DNA of 64,000 bases from Bacteroidales bacterium (GCA_017443845.1 JAFSXX010000045.1:1-64000); one strand, 5' to 3'. Shown: positions 17,998 to 26,071, numbered from the stretch's first letter. Translations and numbers: made by a program. Notes: generated by a model from the sequence alone, not told the origin.

Positions 17998-18631
17998 CCT
18001 CCATATAGAAACTCTGCCGCTGTTCCCTGGTTATGGCGATGCGCACGAGGCGGGAGGCCTCGCTGAGACCCTCCTCCAGATTGCAGACGAACAGATCGTC
18101 GACATCGGCCAGGTAAAGGCGGTCGTAGCGGCGCTCGAGATTCTTCTGCAGCGACATCGTATAGTTCATCGCCTTGAGCGCCTCGGGTTCGAGGAGATTG
18201 TCGTGCGAGAAGATGAAGAGCCCCATCTGGTCGAAAGTGCCGTAGAATCCGTCGCCGTTCTTGTGGACCTTGCTCTCGATGATGCGCTGCATCGGCAGGG
18301 CCATCGACCAGTAGGAGAGCTCCCTCGCGCCCACGAAGCGGCCCTTCCTGAGGCCGTATCCGTATCCGAACTCCACTATGCGGCCGAGGTCGGTCTCCTC
18401 CTCCCTGCCGGAGGGGGTGATGCCGGAGATATCCTTGAGCAGGTCGAGATGGGCCTTGCGGCTCTCCTCCATCGCCCGGGTAACCTCGATGCCCATAGAG
18501 TGGCCGTCGCTGCTCTGCAGGTCGGGCCTGTCGCGGTTCACCAGACAGTCGTAATCGCTGCCCAGCAGGGCCGAGAGCGATATCTGCGCGTATTGCTCGA
18601 AGAAACAGGTGCCGAATTCTCGTTTTGCCAT
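17975..18631 (-). CDS. Hypothetical protein with PD-(D/E)XK-like motif
   Basis: A soluble-looking protein of 218 residues that I do not recognise as a named family. It has no signal peptide or membrane segment. Residues 36-37 (PD) followed by GIEVT (E49, T51) resemble the PD...(D/E)xK/T core found in restriction-endonuclease-fold proteins, although the usual Lys is replaced by Thr. The C-terminal half (residues 95-200) is helical and charged. It is preceded by the carbonic anhydrase gene with a 4-base gap and followed by pgi. The last codons are part of a tandem duplication (17947-17997). A nuclease role is a guess; the protein could equally be a catalytically dead relative. Confidence 0.6.
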   Translation of the reverse strand: MAKREFGTCFFEQYAQISLSALLGSDYDCLVNRDRPDLQSSDGHSMGIEVTRAMEESRKAHLDLLKDISGITPSGREEETDLGRIVEFGYGYGLRKGRFVGARELSYWSMALPMQRIIESKVHKNGDGFYGTFDQMGLFIFSHDNLLEPEALKAMNYTMSLQKNLERRYDRLYLADVDDLFVCNLEEGLSEASRLVRIAITREQRQSFYMEAIRRQNA

Positions 18632-18635
18632 AATG

Positions 18636-19175
18636 CTATTTCACTTCTGTCAGTTCGCCGGTGGCGGAGTCGATTATGAAACCCCTCACGACAAGGTCCT
18701 TGGGAATCAGGGGATGGCCCGTTATGGCGCCTACGGTGTCGCGGACCGACTTTTCGGTATCGTGGAAGCCTTCGAGCCAGGAGTCCAGGTCGATGTCGGT
18801 GCGGCGGAGTTCCTCTTCGGGGATTCCGCGGCGGAGCATCTCCTCGCGGAAATGACCGAAACTCATATGGCAGGCACCGCAGGTGGTGTGGGCCACTACC
18901 ATTATCTCCTCCACTCCGAGCTCATAGACGGCAACTATGATGCTTCGCATCGCCGAATCCCAGGGTGTCGGGATGACGGCGCCGGCGTTCTTTATGATCT
19001 TGGCATCGCCGTTATTGAGGCCGAGGGCCTCCTGGAGAAGCACCGACAGGCGGGTGTCCATACAGCTGAGCACCGCCAGCTTCTTGTCGGGGAACTTATC
19101 CGTCAGATGCTTCTCATAGCCCTTGGAGGCCACGAAAGCGCGGTTGAAGGCGAGTACTTTGTCTATATTTCCCAT
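18636..19175 (-). CDS. Beta-class carbonic anhydrase
   Basis: A protein of 179 residues with the beta-CA zinc ligands: C38 in CMDTR with the D40/R42 dyad, and H96 and C99 in AHTTCGAC. Its length and the KNAGAVI segment at 62-68 fit the small clade of bacterial beta-carbonic anhydrases. It hydrates CO2 to bicarbonate in the cytosol, feeding carboxylases and pH balance. It has no signal peptide. It sits one base downstream of bcp and four bases upstream of the PD-(D/E)XK-like hypothetical, so it is probably cotranscribed with both. Confidence 0.92.
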   Translation of the reverse strand: MGNIDKVLAFNRAFVASKGYEKHLTDKFPDKKLAVLSCMDTRLSVLLQEALGLNNGDAKIIKNAGAVIPTPWDSAMRSIIVAVYELGVEEIMVVAHTTCGACHMSFGHFREEMLRRGIPEEELRRTDIDLDSWLEGFHDTEKSVRDTVGAITGHPLIPKDLVVRGFIIDSATGELTEVK

Positions 19176-19176
19176 A

Positions 19177-19632
19177 CTAATCCTGCAGAATCTGCGCTGC
19201 GGCGTTCTTGGTATCGACCTTCTCTATGATCCTCTCCAGGATACCGTTCTCGTCGAAGATGAAGGTGCGGCGGAGTGTTCCCATCGTGGTCTTGCCGTAC
19301 ATCTTCTTCTCGCCCCAGGCTCCGAAATCCTGCATCATCTGCATCGAAGTATCGGCCAGAAGGCGGAAGGGCAGCTCGAACTTGGCGCGGAATCCGGTAT
19401 GGGACTTGGCGCTGTCGCGGCTCACTCCCACCACATTGTAGCCGGCCTCGGTCAGGGCCGCATAGTTGTCCCTGAAGGAGCAGGCCTCGGAAGTGCAGCC
19501 CGAGGTATTGTCCTTCGGATAGAAATAAATTATAGTCTTTTTGCCTTTGCCGATGAAATCCTCGGACCTCACCGCAACCCCGTCCTGGTCGATCACCTCG
19601 AAGGAGGGCATCTTATCGCCTATCTTCAGCAT
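19177..19632 (-). CDS. bcp: Thioredoxin-dependent thiol peroxidase (BCP-type peroxiredoxin)
   Basis: A peroxiredoxin of 151 residues with the peroxidatic cysteine C46 and probable resolving cysteine C51 in NTSGCTSEACSFRDNY, the atypical 2-Cys BCP/PrxQ arrangement. It reduces hydrogen peroxide and organic hydroperoxides using thioredoxin. It is the first gene of the long minus-strand run, directly behind a TATCTTTG box at 19655-19662. A likely untranslated leader of about 15-20 bases fits that box. Position at the head of the run suggests that downstream genes may share its transcription. Confidence 0.94.
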   Translation of the reverse strand: MLKIGDKMPSFEVIDQDGVAVRSEDFIGKGKKTIIYFYPKDNTSGCTSEACSFRDNYAALTEAGYNVVGVSRDSAKSHTGFRAKFELPFRLLADTSMQMMQDFGAWGEKKMYGKTTMGTLRRTFIFDENGILERIIEKVDTKNAAAQILQD

Positions 19633-19654
19633 AATGTCTGTTTTAGATTATCTA

Positions 19655-19662
19655 CAAAGATA
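19655..19662 (-). promoter_or_regulatory. -7 box TATCTTTG (minus) for bcp
   Basis: CAAAGATA on the plus strand reads TATCTTTG on the minus strand, 22 bases before the bcp ATG. I do not find a good TTTG -33 element 19-21 bases further upstream, so the call rests on the -7 match and position. Confidence 0.55.
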
Positions 19663-19719
19663 ATAAAAAAGAAGCCTATAAAGTGAAGGCCCGCAGGTGC
19701 GATTAAGGAATCTTTTGAT

Positions 19720-19727
19720 TATTTTTG
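19720..19727 (+). promoter_or_regulatory. -7 box TATTTTTG for the small membrane protein and glnS
   Basis: TATTTTTG matches TAnnTTTG and lies 23 bases before the ATG at 19751. The -33 region (around 19696-19699, GGTG) is weak. It stands back-to-back with the bcp box. Confidence 0.5.
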
Positions 19728-19750
19728 TGATTTAAAACACTTACGCCGGA

Positions 19751-19906
19751 ATGTTCAAGAATCTCAAGGATTGGTACAACCGCCAGAGCGACACTACGAA
19801 GGCTTTCATCTGGCTCGGACTGATATGCGTCATTGGCATCATCATCCGCTGGAATGCCGTCGTGGATGGCGTCGCAAAGGGATTCAGGTTCTACTCCACG
19901 AAATAA
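19751..19906 (+). CDS. Small single-pass membrane protein, 51 residues
   Basis: ATG at 19751 opens a 51-residue frame ending TAA at 19904-19906. It has a charged N-terminus (MFKNLKDWYNRQSD), one hydrophobic segment at about residues 18-31 (IWLGLICVIGIIIR) and a short charged tail ending FRFYSTK. It lies between a -7 box (19720-19727) and glnS, eight bases ahead of the glnS start, so it is positioned as the first gene of a two-gene unit. I do not recognise a named family. The basis is the promoter, good start context, coding-like composition and spacing; translation is not proved. Confidence 0.65.
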   Translation: MFKNLKDWYNRQSDTTKAFIWLGLICVIGIIIRWNAVVDGVAKGFRFYSTK

Positions 19907-19914
19907 TCACCACT

Positions 19915-21594
19915 ATGGAAGAGAAAGTAAATGCAGCGGCCGAAGCGCCCGAGAAGAAACTCAATTTCCTCGAAGAGATCATCGAGAAAGACCTTGCGGA
20001 AGGCAAGTTCAAGAGCATAATAACCCGTTTCCCTCCCGAGCCCAACGGATATCTCCACCTGGGACACGCCAAGAGCCTCTGCATAAATTTCGGCCTCGCC
20101 CAGAAATACGGCGGCAAGACCAACCTGCGCTACGACGACACCAACCCCACCAAGGAGGACACCGAATATGTGGATGCCATCAAGGACGACATCCGCTGGC
20201 TGGGCTTCCAGTGGGCTGAGGAGCGCTACGCTTCCGATTACTTCGACCAACTTTACGAGTGGGCAGAGATGATGATCGAGCGCGGACAGGCGTATGTGGA
20301 TGACCAGACCCTCGAGCAGATCCGCGAGGGCCGCGGCACCATCGACAAGCCGGGCACCGACAGCCCCTGGCGCAACCGCAGCGTGGAGGAGAACCTCCGC
20401 CTCTTCCGTGAGATGAAGGCCGGCAAATATGCCGACGGCGAGAAGGTGCTCCGCGCGAAGATCGATATGGCGCATCCCAATATGATGTTCCGCGACCCCA
20501 TTCTCTACCGCATCAAGCACGCCCATCACCACCGCACCGGCGACAAGTGGTGCATCTACCCGATGTACGACTATACCCACGGACAGTGCGACTCCATCGA
20601 GCATATCACCCACTCCATCTGCACCCTTGAGTTCGACGTGCACAGGCCGCTTTACGACTGGTTCATCCAGACCCTGGGCATCTATCCCAGCCACCAGTAC
20701 GAATTCGCCCGCCTCAACCTGACATATACCCTTATGAGCAAGCGCAAGCTGCTCGAACTGGTCCAGAAGGGCTTCGTAAGCGGATGGGACGATCCCCGTA
20801 TGCCGACCCTCTGCGGAGTGCGCCGCCGCGGCTACACTCCCGAGGCGCTCAAGGCCTTCTGCGAGAAGATCGGAGTGAGCAAGCGCGACCAGCTGATGGA
20901 TATCGGCCTGCTCGAGTGGTGCGTCCGCCAGGACCTCAACGAGCGCAGCAACCGCTATATGGTGGTCTCCGACGACCCTATCAAGATTACCCTTACCAAC
21001 TGGGAACCCGGCAAGGTGGAGTGGTTCGACGCTCCCCTCAACCCGGCCGCTCCCGACGGAGCGAAACGCCGCGTCCCCTTCACCGGAGAACTGCTCATCG
21101 ACAGGGCCGACTTCATGGAGGATGCTCCCAAGAAATATTTCCGCCTCAAGCCCGACGGCGAGGTACGTCTCAAATATACCTTCATCATCAAGTGCAACGA
21201 GGTCATCAAGGACGCCGACGGCAAGGTCGTCGAGCTCAAGTGCACCTACGACCCCGATACCCATCCCCAGAGCGGACAGTGGCGTTCGGTCAAGGGTACC
21301 ATCCACTGGGTCAGCACGGCTTATATGAAGGAGATCGAGTGCCGCATCTACGACCGCCTCTTTACCGAGGCCGATATGGGCAACATCCCCGAGGACCGCG
21401 ACTACAAGGAGTTCCTCAACCCCGACAGCCTCGTGGTCAAGACGGGTTACGCCGAGCCGGCGCTGCTTGAGGACAAGCACGACCTGGCTGTGCAGTTCGA
21501 GCGCGTGGGATATTTCTTCCGCGACCCTGACTCCACTCCCGAAAAGCTCGTGATGAACAAGACCACGGGCCTCAAAGACAGCTTCAAGCTTTAA
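19915..21594 (+). CDS. glnS: Glutaminyl-tRNA synthetase
   Basis: A class I aminoacyl-tRNA synthetase of 559 residues. PPEPNGYLHLGHAKS (40-54) holds the HIGH-type motif and LMSKRKL is the KMSKS-type motif. The catalytic domain is followed by the two C-terminal anticodon-binding barrels; the length is close to E. coli GlnS (554). It charges tRNA-Gln directly. Other in-frame codons upstream would run through the small membrane-protein gene in another frame; the ATG at 19915-19917 (MEEKVNAAAE) is chosen because it immediately follows that gene and starts the conserved region at a normal distance. Confidence 0.97.
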   Translation: MEEKVNAAAEAPEKKLNFLEEIIEKDLAEGKFKSIITRFPPEPNGYLHLGHAKSLCINFGLAQKYGGKTNLRYDDTNPTKEDTEYVDAIKDDIRWLGFQWAEERYASDYFDQLYEWAEMMIERGQAYVDDQTLEQIREGRGTIDKPGTDSPWRNRSVEENLRLFREMKAGKYADGEKVLRAKIDMAHPNMMFRDPILYRIKHAHHHRTGDKWCIYPMYDYTHGQCDSIEHITHSICTLEFDVHRPLYDWFIQTLGIYPSHQYEFARLNLTYTLMSKRKLLELVQKGFVSGWDDPRMPTLCGVRRRGYTPEALKAFCEKIGVSKRDQLMDIGLLEWCVRQDLNERSNRYMVVSDDPIKITLTNWEPGKVEWFDAPLNPAAPDGAKRRVPFTGELLIDRADFMEDAPKKYFRLKPDGEVRLKYTFIIKCNEVIKDADGKVVELKCTYDPDTHPQSGQWRSVKGTIHWVSTAYMKEIECRIYDRLFTEADMGNIPEDRDYKEFLNPDSLVVKTGYAEPALLEDKHDLAVQFERVGYFFRDPDSTPEKLVMNKTTGLKDSFKL

Positions 21595-21617
21595 CAAAAG
21601 CTTTCAAAATCAATAAA

Positions 21618-23591
21618 ATGCAGATTATGAGAAGGTTTCTCACCGCCATTCTCCTGGCATCCGTATGCATTTCGGGCATAGTCTCCTGCCAGGGCAGCAA
21701 GTCAGCCTCATCCGATGAACTTTACTCCAACCACAAGCCCTACACCCGCTGGTGGTGGTTCTCCTCCTATATCGACAAGGGGGATGTACGCGACCAGTTG
21801 GTCTATCTCAAGGAGCACGGATTCGGAGGCGTCGAGATAGCCTGGATCTATCCGATGTTCCTCGACTCCACCAAGGCGCATCCCGATTTCCTCTCCCCCG
21901 AATGGGCGGAACCGGTGGTTTATGCCAAGAGGGTCGCAGATTCGCTCGCTCTGGGCTGCGACTTCACCTACGGCACCCTCTGGCCCTTCTGCCAGCGGGA
22001 CCTCCCCGACGGCGACCAGACCCGCACATACTCCGACACCACTAAGGGCTGGAAGCGCAACACCTGGGATATGCCCAACCCTCTCAGGACCATCAACCAT
22101 CTGGATTCCAACGTATTCTACCGCTATGCCCAGAAGATGAACGCAGGGCTCGGCGAGGCCTACAAGGGCGGCAAGTCGGGACTCTTCGTGGATTCCTGGG
22201 AGGTCAACACCCATTACATCTGGACCGACGGCTTCGGTGATACATTTATGGCTGAGCACGGATACGACATCGAGCCCTATATGAAGGCCGAGACCCTCAA
22301 GGATCCGGAGAACTCGGATGTGATGTACGACTATATGAGCACCCTCTCCAAATATGTGATGGAGCAGTTCTACTACCCCTTCGCCGAAAATGCGAGGCGC
22401 GTCGGAGCCTTCTCCAGGGCTCAGGTGGGCGGCGCCCCGACCGATCTTTTGACCGCTTTCTCGCTGGTGGATGTTCCCGAGACCGAGGCTATCCTCTATG
22501 AGCCCGGATTCAGCCGCATTGTGGCTTCCGCGGCCACCCTCGGCGGGAAGGAAGCCGTCTCCTCGGAGACCTTCACCTGTGCGTACGGCTGGACCGGCCT
22601 GCGCTATATGAACGGCCGCGGCCACAGCCCCCATCAGGGCGAGGAGCAGATAGCCGACCTAAAGCTGATATGCGACGCCATATTCGCCAACGGCACCAAC
22701 CAGATATTCTGGCACGGCTTCGCCTTCAACAAGGTCGGAACCCAGGACAACTGGTTCTACACCACCTGCCAGGCATCCTCCTGCGAGGATGAGAACCTCA
22801 GCGGCGACAATCTCACCGCCTTCAACAACTATATGACGAAGATCTCGGACTATATGCGCAGGGGCTATAATTATACCGACATCGCCGTCTATATGCCCGT
22901 GGAGGATGGCTGGATGAGCGGCCAGTATCCCGACGAGATAATCAAAGCGATGCACTGGATCGGCGGAAAGTACGAGTTCCGCTATCTCGAGACCCCCGAA
23001 GTCTTCAAGGGCCGCCAGCCGATGTGGATCAACGGACACTTCCTCAAGCAGGCATCCTTCTCCGACGAGACCCTCCATTTGGACAACACTTCTTTCAAAT
23101 CGCTCTGCGTGGATGTCGAGCATATGGATTATGCCTCTTTGAAGGAGATCGTCCGCCTGGCGAAAGACGGGCTGCCCGTCTGCCTGATGCGCGCGCCGAA
23201 GGAGCCCGGTATGGTGAAGCATATCGACTACAATGCGCTTGTCGATGAACTCTACTCAATGGACAACGTCTCGGCCGATCCCGCGATCATTCCCGGCAAG
23301 CCCCTCATCGAGGGTGAGAATCTGCCCGATTTCTGGTGCCGCGAGGATGGCAACGAGCTTTACGCATTCGTAGCCAACCCCATCTGCTCCGAAGTCGCTT
23401 ACCCGATGGAATACGGCATGGCATTCAAGGACAAGGGCTGCAGCCGCGAGGTGACAGTCAACCACCACGGACGCAGCGACACCGTCAAACTGGACTTCGC
23501 CCCCATGGAGTCCCTCATTCTGAAAATCACCCCCCGCGGAGTCAAGGTCATCAGGCCGGGCTACATTCCGCCCAGGCTCAAAGGCCTATAG
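21618..23591 (+). CDS. GH106-like glycoside hydrolase lipoprotein
   Basis: A protein of 657 residues with a lipoprotein signal ending SGIVSC (C24), so it should be anchored to a membrane on the periplasmic or surface side. PYTRWWWF (41-48), the GFGGVEI segment, DSWE (192-195) and SSETFT (315-320) are landmarks of the GH106 alpha-L-rhamnosidase family and its relatives. GH106 enzymes usually exceed 900 residues because of beta-sandwich domains; this one ends soon after the catalytic region, so it is a short family member. No SusC/SusD pair or other carbohydrate genes are adjacent. It follows glnS by 23 bases. A second Met four codons in is an equally good start. Substrate is unproven. Confidence 0.75.
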   Translation: MQIMRRFLTAILLASVCISGIVSCQGSKSASSDELYSNHKPYTRWWWFSSYIDKGDVRDQLVYLKEHGFGGVEIAWIYPMFLDSTKAHPDFLSPEWAEPVVYAKRVADSLALGCDFTYGTLWPFCQRDLPDGDQTRTYSDTTKGWKRNTWDMPNPLRTINHLDSNVFYRYAQKMNAGLGEAYKGGKSGLFVDSWEVNTHYIWTDGFGDTFMAEHGYDIEPYMKAETLKDPENSDVMYDYMSTLSKYVMEQFYYPFAENARRVGAFSRAQVGGAPTDLLTAFSLVDVPETEAILYEPGFSRIVASAATLGGKEAVSSETFTCAYGWTGLRYMNGRGHSPHQGEEQIADLKLICDAIFANGTNQIFWHGFAFNKVGTQDNWFYTTCQASSCEDENLSGDNLTAFNNYMTKISDYMRRGYNYTDIAVYMPVEDGWMSGQYPDEIIKAMHWIGGKYEFRYLETPEVFKGRQPMWINGHFLKQASFSDETLHLDNTSFKSLCVDVEHMDYASLKEIVRLAKDGLPVCLMRAPKEPGMVKHIDYNALVDELYSMDNVSADPAIIPGKPLIEGENLPDFWCREDGNELYAFVANPICSEVAYPMEYGMAFKDKGCSREVTVNHHGRSDTVKLDFAPMESLILKITPRGVKVIRPGYIPPRLKGL

Positions 23592-23608
23592 GAGATATTG
23601 CATAGCCA

Positions 23609-23651
23609 GCCACGCTAATCAACGTTTCAGCCGCCACGCTAATCAACGTTT
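23609..23651. repeat. Two direct repeats, 19 bp with 24-bp period
   Basis: GCCACGCTAATCAACGTTT occurs at 23609-23627 and again, identical, at 23633-23651. It starts 18 bases after the GH106-like stop, at the left edge of the repeat-rich gap between that gene and fabG. No gene is visible here. Confidence 0.95.
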
Positions 23652-23665
23652 GAGAGTTGAGAGTT

Positions 23666-23803
23666 GCATCCCCAACGCTGCGATATCTGATGCACGGGGG
23701 GACGTAGAGTCTCGCATCCTGCGTCATTCGCCTGCGGCGAATAACTTGTCTGCTGCGAATCGAATCCCCCCTACGCATCAGATATCTCCGCTTATGGGGA
23801 TGC
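23666..23803. repeat. Large imperfect inverted repeat with nested hairpin
   Basis: Arms 23666-23693 and 23775-23803 are inverse complements apart from a short internal mismatch: each outer end reads GCATCCCC and each inner end GATATCTGATGC. Pairing can extend inward through a G6/C6 run (about 23695-23700 with 23766-23771). The centre holds a perfect 7-bp hairpin ATTCGCC-TGC-GGCGAAT (23726-23742). The whole unit is about 138 bases and looks like a small palindromic repeat element rather than a coding region. Confidence 0.85.
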
Positions 23804-23806
23804 AGT

Positions 23807-23922
23807 TGCCACGAAATGAACATAAGGGCCATTTCTTTCATTTCGTGGCAGTGAAATGCGGGATTTCTGTCAATTTGCTGCCACGAAATGAAAAAAACAC
23901 CACACTATTTCATTTCGTGGCA
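23807..23922. repeat. Two tandem hairpins built from TGCCACGAAATGAA
   Basis: TGCCACGAAATGAA lies at 23807-23820 and 23879-23892, and its exact inverse complement at 23837-23850 and 23909-23922. This makes two hairpins with perfect 14-bp stems and 16-base loops of different sequence, repeated with a 72-base period. No T-run follows the stems in the way of a classical terminator. The conserved stems with unrelated loops suggest selection or copying of the stem sequence. Confidence 0.95.
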
Positions 23923-23933
23923 GGCAAACAAAC

Positions 23934-23970
23934 GAAAGAAATCCTGCAGAAGATCTGCAGGATTTCTTTC
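23934..23970 (-). terminator. Rho-independent terminator after fabG
   Basis: GAAAGAAATCCTGCAG (23934-23949) pairs perfectly with 23955-23970 across a 5-base loop. On the minus strand it lies 21 bases after the fabG stop and the 3' arm is T-rich with more T's behind it, so it probably ends the nusB-to-fabG transcript. It could also stop GH106-like transcripts on the plus strand. Confidence 0.85.
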
Positions 23971-23991
23971 ACGTCTCAGTACACCAGCGTG

Positions 23992-24738
23992 TTACATCAG
24001 CATGCCGCCATCCACCTGAATAACCTGCCCCGACACATAAGAAGCCAGGTCGGAGGCCAGGAAGAGGCAGACCTTGGCGACTTCGTCGGGGGTGCCGCCG
24101 CGGCGCATCGGGATGGCGTCGTTCCAGGCCTTCATCGCGTCGGCGGGGAGATTGGCCGTCATATCGGTGAGGATAAAGCCGGGAGCTACGGCGTTGGCGC
24201 GGATACCGCGGGAGCCGAGTTCCTTGGCGATACTCTTGGCCAGACCGATCATACCGGCCTTGGAAGCCGAGTAGTTGCACTGTCCGGCGTTGCCGTGGAC
24301 TCCCACGACGGAGCTGATATTGATGATCGAACCCGATTTCTGGCGCATCATCACCGGCGAAACGGCGTGTACGAAGTTGAACGCGCTCTTGAGGTTGACA
24401 TTCAGCACGGCATCCCATTGGGCCTCGGTCATACGGAGCATCAGGGTATCCTTCGTGATACCGGCGTTGTTGACCAGGATGTCGATGTGTCCGAATTCAT
24501 CCTTGACGGCATCGACCACTTTGTGCGACGCCTCGAAGTCGGCGGCATTGGATGCCAGTGCCAGAACCTTTGCCCCGAGAGCCTCGAGCTCTGCCTTGGT
24601 GGCCAGAGCGCCCTCGTCTATATTAAGGTCGGTAAATGCTATGTCAGCGCCTTCTGCGGCGAATGCAAGGGCTATGCTCTTGCCGATTCCTCTTGCCGCG
24701 CCAGTGATCAGCGCGACCTTTCCTTCCAAAAGTTTCAT
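23992..24738 (-). CDS. fabG: 3-oxoacyl-[acyl-carrier-protein] reductase
   Basis: A short-chain dehydrogenase of 248 residues. GAARGIG (13-19) is the NADPH-binding glycine motif, NNAG the structural motif, and SS...YSASK the Ser-Tyr-Lys catalytic set. Length and the C-terminal VDGGMLM fit FabG, which reduces 3-oxoacyl-ACP in fatty-acid elongation. It is the last gene of the nusB-yajC-cdaR-coaE-DUF5606-rimO run, four bases after rimO, and is followed by a strong terminator at 23934-23970. Confidence 0.92.
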   Translation of the reverse strand: MKLLEGKVALITGAARGIGKSIALAFAAEGADIAFTDLNIDEGALATKAELEALGAKVLALASNAADFEASHKVVDAVKDEFGHIDILVNNAGITKDTLMLRMTEAQWDAVLNVNLKSAFNFVHAVSPVMMRQKSGSIINISSVVGVHGNAGQCNYSASKAGMIGLAKSIAKELGSRGIRANAVAPGFILTDMTANLPADAMKAWNDAIPMRRGGTPDEVAKVCLFLASDLASYVSGQVIQVDGGMLM

Positions 24739-24742
24739 AATC

Positions 24743-26071
24743 TTATTTCTCTATTTCTGCCAGCAGGTCATACTCGCCCGCCGACTTGATTTTAACATTC
24801 ACAAAATTGCCAATTATTTCCCTGGTATCCAAACCTTCGAGCGACGCGGCATCCCCGATGAGGATTTCGCCGTCCACCTCGGGCGACTCGAACTGCGAGC
24901 GGGCAGTGAGCACGCCGTCGCTGAAAGAGTCCACCAGAACCCTCTCGCGGCTTCCGATGCGGGAGATATTGTAATCCTCGGAGATGAGGCTCTGGACCTC
25001 CATCAGGCGGTCGTAACGCTCCTGCTTGATCTCGGCCGGAATGGAATCCCTGAGGTGCTCGGCGCCCCAAGTCCCCTCCTCCTCGCTGTACTGGAATGCC
25101 CCCAGACGCTCAAAGCGGTACTTGCGTACGAAGTCGAGCAGCGCATCGAACTCCTCCTCTCCCTCACCGGGATGGCCCACCATCATAGTGGTGCGGAGCA
25201 CGACGCCGGGCACCTTCTCGCGGAACCGCTCGACCAGCGCGCGGGTGGCGGCGCCGTCAACCGAGCGACGCATCGCCTTGAGGACGGCATCCTCGCTGTG
25301 CTGGAGGGGGATATCGATGTACTTGCAGATCTTGGGATTGACGGCCATCTCCGAGAGGACATCCTCGGGGAAGGCATCCGGATAGGAGTAGTGAAGCCTT
25401 ATCCACTCGATGCCGTCGATCTCCGAGAGGCGGGCCATAAGCCGCGCCAGGGTCCGCTTGCCATAGATATCGAGTCCGTACCAGGTGGTATCCTGGGCTA
25501 TGAGGATCAACTCTTTCACCCCCTTAGAGGCGAGCGAACGGGCCTCGCGCAGAAGTATCTCCTCGGGCACGCTGACGTGCGGGCCGCGGATTAGCGGGAT
25601 GGCGCAATATGAGCAGCGCCTGTCGCATCCTTCCGATATCTTGAGATATGCCACGTGGGATGGCGTGGTCAGCAGACGGCCGGTATATTCGGCGTCGGAG
25701 GGCGTTGCGGCAAGGCCCAGGTCGGCCTTCAGCCGGTCGGATTCGTCCATCGCGTAAAATGAGTCCACCTCCGGAATGAGTCCCGGCAGTTCGCTGCGGT
25801 AGCGCTGGGCAAGGCATCCGAATACCAGAAGGCGCTTTATGAGCCCCTCCTCCCTGGCACGGGCCGCCTCGAGGATGACGTTGATGGACTCCTCCTTGGC
25901 GTCGCCGATGAAGCCGCAGGTGTTGATCAGCACCGTATCGATGCCGGCGGTGGCGAGGTCGGCCCCTTCGGGCGCAATCTCCCACCCGGCAGCCTCAGCC
26001 CTTGCGAGCAGATGCTCCGAATCGACCCTGTTCTTGGAACAGCCCAGGTTTATGAGCTGGAGCTTGGGCAT
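24743..26071 (-). CDS. rimO: Ribosomal protein S12 methylthiotransferase RimO
   Basis: A radical-SAM methylthiotransferase of 442 residues. It starts LQLINLGCSKNRVDSE (C11), the RimO-specific form of the first cluster motif, and has CDRRCSYC as the radical-SAM CxxxCxxC. The C-terminal TRAM domain follows. It modifies an aspartate of ribosomal protein S12. Its start codon shares one base with the stop of the DUF5606 gene (TAATG), so translation is probably coupled. Confidence 0.95.
   Translation of the reverse strand: MPKLQLINLGCSKNRVDSEHLLARAEAAGWEIAPEGADLATAGIDTVLINTCGFIGDAKEESINVILEAARAREEGLIKRLLVFGCLAQRYRSELPGLIPEVDSFYAMDESDRLKADLGLAATPSDAEYTGRLLTTPSHVAYLKISEGCDRRCSYCAIPLIRGPHVSVPEEILLREARSLASKGVKELILIAQDTTWYGLDIYGKRTLARLMARLSEIDGIEWIRLHYSYPDAFPEDVLSEMAVNPKICKYIDIPLQHSEDAVLKAMRRSVDGAATRALVERFREKVPGVVLRTTMMVGHPGEGEEEFDALLDFVRKYRFERLGAFQYSEEEGTWGAEHLRDSIPAEIKQERYDRLMEVQSLISEDYNISRIGSRERVLVDSFSDGVLTARSQFESPEVDGEILIGDAASLEGLDTREIIGNFVNVKIKSAGEYDLLAEIEK

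Noticed and set aside
19891-21597. A 568-codon frame opposite glnS
   Set aside because: It is a shadow of the high-GC codon pattern of glnS; no family features and no start context.
23591-23660. Attachment site or tRNA-related integration scar next to GH106-like gene
   Set aside because: There is no tRNA, integrase or second copy of the repeat flanking a block of genes.
23592-23990. Possible CRISPR array in the repeat-rich gap
   Set aside because: The repeats are two direct copies and palindromic pairs with 16-base loops, not regularly spaced 25-40 bp repeats with unique spacers, and there are no cas genes.
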